Shown: positions 61,301 to 64,000 of the stretch, piece after piece
How positions within the stretch are numbered: position 1 is the stretch's first letter
How the letters are laid out: every line of letters begins with the position of its first letter
Origin: Cryptomeria japonica
Taxonomy: Eukaryota; Streptophyta; Pinopsida; Cupressales; Cupressaceae
Assembly (NCBI RefSeq): GCF_030272615.1
Contig: NC_081414.1
Location: 914,757,648-914,821,647, forward strand
Direction of reading: 5' to 3'
Length of the DNA stretch: 64,000 nucleotides
Program-made: the position numbers and the translations under genes
The notes under the pieces: model-generated
The model's database searches: none
Told to the model about the DNA's origin: nothing
The model's input: only the letters and a program-made list of their open reading frames with translations

Positions 61301-61750
61301 AATAGTCAAAACAAATGTAAATAGTTGATACAAAATAGTTCGCACCAGTTTTGTACAGTTCATGAATAATTGTATGATTGCAATTTACTTTCTTCTGTCT
61401 GAAGATAGATTATTAAGTGTGATCTGAGAATCTTTCAGATGATAAATTATTGAATTTGATCTCAAAATCTTTCTGATTTATAATCAGTGAATATGATTGA
61501 AAAATATACACAATCAAGAAAACAATCATATGTACAGTCAGTACAAAATTTTAAACCAGTTAAACAAAATACAAAATATCCTACCTGCAAAACAAATTTC
61601 AAGGAGAATAGGATGTTGCATTATGGGGAAGTAATAACTTACAACGAACGTGTATCTGTGAAGCTCTGCGGATGTTATGGAATCGAATAAGAATATGCAT
61701 GCAAGACACACCAAAAACCAGCAATAATAACATTCTGTCATTGTTAACAT
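58329..61750 (-). CDS. Laccase (multicopper oxidase), 6 exons, intact
   Basis: A secreted blue copper enzyme that oxidises phenolics such as monolignols while reducing oxygen to water in the cell wall. Exons: 61750-61643, 61096-60945, 60847-60603, 59713-59585, 59493-58552 and 58459-58329. GT..AG borders and phases agree, and the 152, 245 and 129-nt middle exons match usual plant laccase exon sizes. The product is about 568 residues. Signal peptide [20 protein letters not shown], cut near SITSA. Copper ligands: HWHG (86-89, spanning an intron), WWHAH (129-133), HPMHVHG (469-475), [12 protein letters not shown] (531-542). The axial position is Leu, the plant high-potential type. The chain ends ..PPPPDLLKC, as laccases do. 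Start chosen as the first ATG after the TATA box. The ATG nine bases downstream (61741) is also possible. Confidence 0.94.
59996..60193. repeat. 99-bp tandem duplication in laccase intron 3
   Basis: Two adjacent copies of a 99-bp unit (ctgttctaatttatgacttg...tactcaatattt), nearly identical, inside the 889-bp intron, the longest of the gene. This is a recent local duplication. No splice sites are affected. Confidence 0.9.
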
Positions 61751-61810
61751 ATTGCAAAAGCCAGCAATTAACAAGAAGCACTCGTCAATACTCCATCTCT
61801 GGTAATAAAG

Positions 61811-61817
61811 TTATATA
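61811..61817 (-). promoter_or_regulatory. TATA box of the laccase gene
   Basis: TATATAA on the minus strand, about 61 bp upstream of the chosen ATG. It would place the transcription start near 61785 and give a short ~35-nt leader. Confidence 0.5.
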
Positions 61818-62639
61818 GCTGTAGAAGTAAAATTACTTTTATCTAAATTTAGGCTAACTAAATAAAAACCTGAATATAATTAATGACAACTTGAATGATA
61901 GTGTTGAAAATCGAGCGAGGAAATAGAAAAGTCCAATTTCATACCAATTAAACACAAGCACTAGTCAATGAAATTAATAAGTATACCTGGTTAGCAAGAT
62001 AAACTTATCCTTTATCTAAATTTATCGATAATTAAATAATACAAGTATAATTGGTTGAGAGTTTACTAGCAATATATGGAAATGCCTAAATAAATGCTGT
62101 TTTGAAAATTAAATGAAGACAGATAGGGTATTTAATCCTTGTAATTATGATGACAGATAATAGTTTTATATTTTCAATGTGATAATTTATTAAGAATTGC
62201 AAAAGATTTAAAATTATGGGTAAAGCAAATTTGTATTATGTATGATTAATCTTGTTTTGTGTATAATTATTTCTTAGGAGCATATTTATTTATAAACATA
62301 TGTGATTCTTGTTAGTGTATGCATTTTTGCAACTTCGGTCACCTCATTTTTCTATCTATTGATGTGTATGGACTAGTAATATTTAGAAATATCTAAGAGA
62401 ATTTGTTGGACTACAAGCATCAAGTTCTCTTTAGCCAACACTCTTGTTTTATTCGATTAAAATCATAGACATGAGATTGAAGACTAAATAGATAGACAAA
62501 AAATGTCTTAGATAATTCTACTATAAATGTAATTTTAATCTAAAGCTCAAAATTGAAATATTCATATGAATAAATGTTCGCTCTTAGATGAATCATCTAA
62601 GATTACACAATGATGAAAAGATCTTTCTTAAATATATAA
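61818..62639. other. Laccase upstream sequence
   Basis: AT-rich sequence between the laccase TATA box and the LINE fragment. It must contain most of the native promoter. No motif was singled out. Confidence 0.45.
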
Positions 62640-64000
62640 ATAAATGGCTCCCCTTCTGGTTTTTTCATGCTTCAAGCGGTTTACAGCAAGGGGATCCTTT
62701 ATCTCCTTTTATGTTCATCTTGATGGGGGAAGCCCTTAGCAGACTCATTCAGAGGGAGGTGCGTATTGGTAACCTTAAGGGCTTGTCTTCGTCCTCTTCC
62801 CCACAAGTTTGCTCTCACCAACACTTCGTTGATGACACCATTTTTCTTAGGGAAAGTTCAATCTTGGAAGCGAGGAATCTTAAGAAGGTTCTGTTACAAT
62901 ATGAAAAGGCATCTGGGCAGAAATTTAGTCTTCCCAAGAGTTCTATTTTCTTTCTAAATACTTCAAAATGGAGACAGGTCAGAATAGCTTAAATTCTTGG
63001 TTCCCAGATTGCGATGCTCCCTTCAACCTATTTGGAGGTCCCTTTCTATGTTGGCCTTGCTCTGGATTCTTTTTGGTCTAGCCTCATTTACAGGTTTCAA
63101 GCTAAACTGGTAGGCTGGAAAGGTGCTCTCCTTAGCCAAGTTGGAAAAATTCAATTGATAAAATCTTCATTGCAAAATTTTCCTATCTATGCTATGAGCC
63201 TCTTCCAAGTCTTGAAGAAATTTTCTGCTCAAATAAAACTTATTCAAAAGATTTTTTTTGGACTAGAGCACAAATCAAGAAAAGATTGCATCTTGTTTCT
63301 TGGGACCAGGTTTGTATGCCGAGAAAACCTAGGGGTCTAGCCATTAGAAAAATAAGAGAATTTAATAAAGCCCTTATGGCTAAACAACTTTGGCAGACTC
63401 TAAATGATAAAAATGAATGGATGATGGGAGACAATTGGCAGTTTCATCTATGCTTTGGAATAACATCTCTAAGACCAAATCTATTATTCAAAAAGGTCTT
63501 CGTTGGTCCTTCGGAAATGGAGTTAAGATTATTTTTTGGGATGATTAGTGGTGGGGCAATGCTCCCCTTTACCATCTTGACTGTGCCTCTCACCTTAAGG
63601 ATTAATCTAGTTGGCTATTAGGTTGTAGATTATATTAAAAATAATAGGTGGATTGATCTTGTGGAGTTTGATCCATCACTTTCCCCTTTGTGATATTGGC
63701 TTTCTGCTATCCACATCCCTATCCTTCCCAAGGTGGATACTTTAATGTGGAATGGTTTGTCTACTATTGCCTCTTCTGTCTCCATTGCTTTCAATTTACA
63801 GCTGAAAGTGCTTGCTGCCAGACCTTTTTGGGCCCTTGTTTGGAACTCTCATTTGATTCCAAAGGCCAATATTTTCTTTTGGCTCCTTGTGTTGAACAAG
63901 ATTCTTTCCATTGAAAACCATTGCAAGAGGGGAATGGCTATACCCAATTGATACTCTCTTTGTAAATAGAACACTGAGACTTCTTCTCATCTTGATGGAT
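62640..64000 (+). mobile_element. LINE (non-LTR retrotransposon) fragment, 5'-truncated, continues past the window
   Basis: Reverse transcriptase of plant LINE type. Present are GLQQGDPLSPFMFILMGEAL (about 62680-62735), the active-site box HQHFVDDTIF (about 62818), ASGQKFSLPKSS (about 62910), and the downstream stretch LVGWKGALLSQVGKIQLIKS (about 63106-63160) with FPIYAMSLF, where LINEs read LS.aGr..Li..VL..iP.Y.M. Next comes SWDQVCMPRKPRGLAIRKI (about 63297-63350, in another frame) and a zf-RVT-like part (PKANIFFWLLVLNKILSIENH, about 63860-63920). Stops and frame changes (for example after 62990 and around 63345 and 63600) show it is dead. Sequence before the RT palm is missing, as expected of 5' truncation. 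Confidence 0.85.

Overview
The window looks like conifer (or other gymnosperm) nuclear DNA. Evidence: AT-rich sequence, only two intact genes in 64 kb, both with plant-type exon layouts, nested Ty1/copia LTR retrotransposons of different ages, a degenerate plant-telomere-like repeat tract, tRNA-derived SINEs, and a plant LINE. Species was not determined. All identifications come from motifs read by eye; no database search was run.

Layout. 1-1160 is LTR-like sequence and 1560-3370 a degenerate TTAGGG-type tract. An 8-exon GH28 polygalacturonase gene with all four catalytic motifs lies on the minus strand at 3780-6012. From 7395 to 9985 is a ~770-bp tandem duplication, one copy split by an insertion that carries a solo LTR. 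A CACTA-like terminus starts at 10482. An unidentified coiled-coil ORF (11180-11787 and 19435-20175) is cut by copia element 1 (11788-19429, TSD GTAAC). 20176-23430 has no recognised gene. Copia element 2 (23431-29686, TSD CTTAT) is the youngest.

33757-48490 is a heavily decayed copia element that has been hit repeatedly: by a SINE (34675-34861), by copia element 3 (35065-44567, TSD AAAGG; itself hit by a probable 2.3-kb solo LTR at 36801-39102), by a second solo LTR (44884-45580), and by a 353-bp TRIM element (45940-46292).

50100-53190 is the strangest stretch: imperfect inverted terminal arms, GA/CT microsatellites just inside them, and a core minisatellite built of about eight long, near-perfect hairpins. 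A decayed transposon-like coding region follows (53160-54160). Next comes a CpG-rich satellite with a 358-359-bp period (55340-56361) that runs into a 500-N assembly gap.

A six-exon laccase gene with all copper ligands (58329-61750, minus) follows, and a LINE fragment upstream of it (62640-64000) runs off the window. The polygalacturonase (pectin breakdown) and the laccase (phenolic oxidation, lignin) both carry secretion signals and act in the cell wall, but they are more than 50 kb apart and nothing in the sequence suggests shared control.
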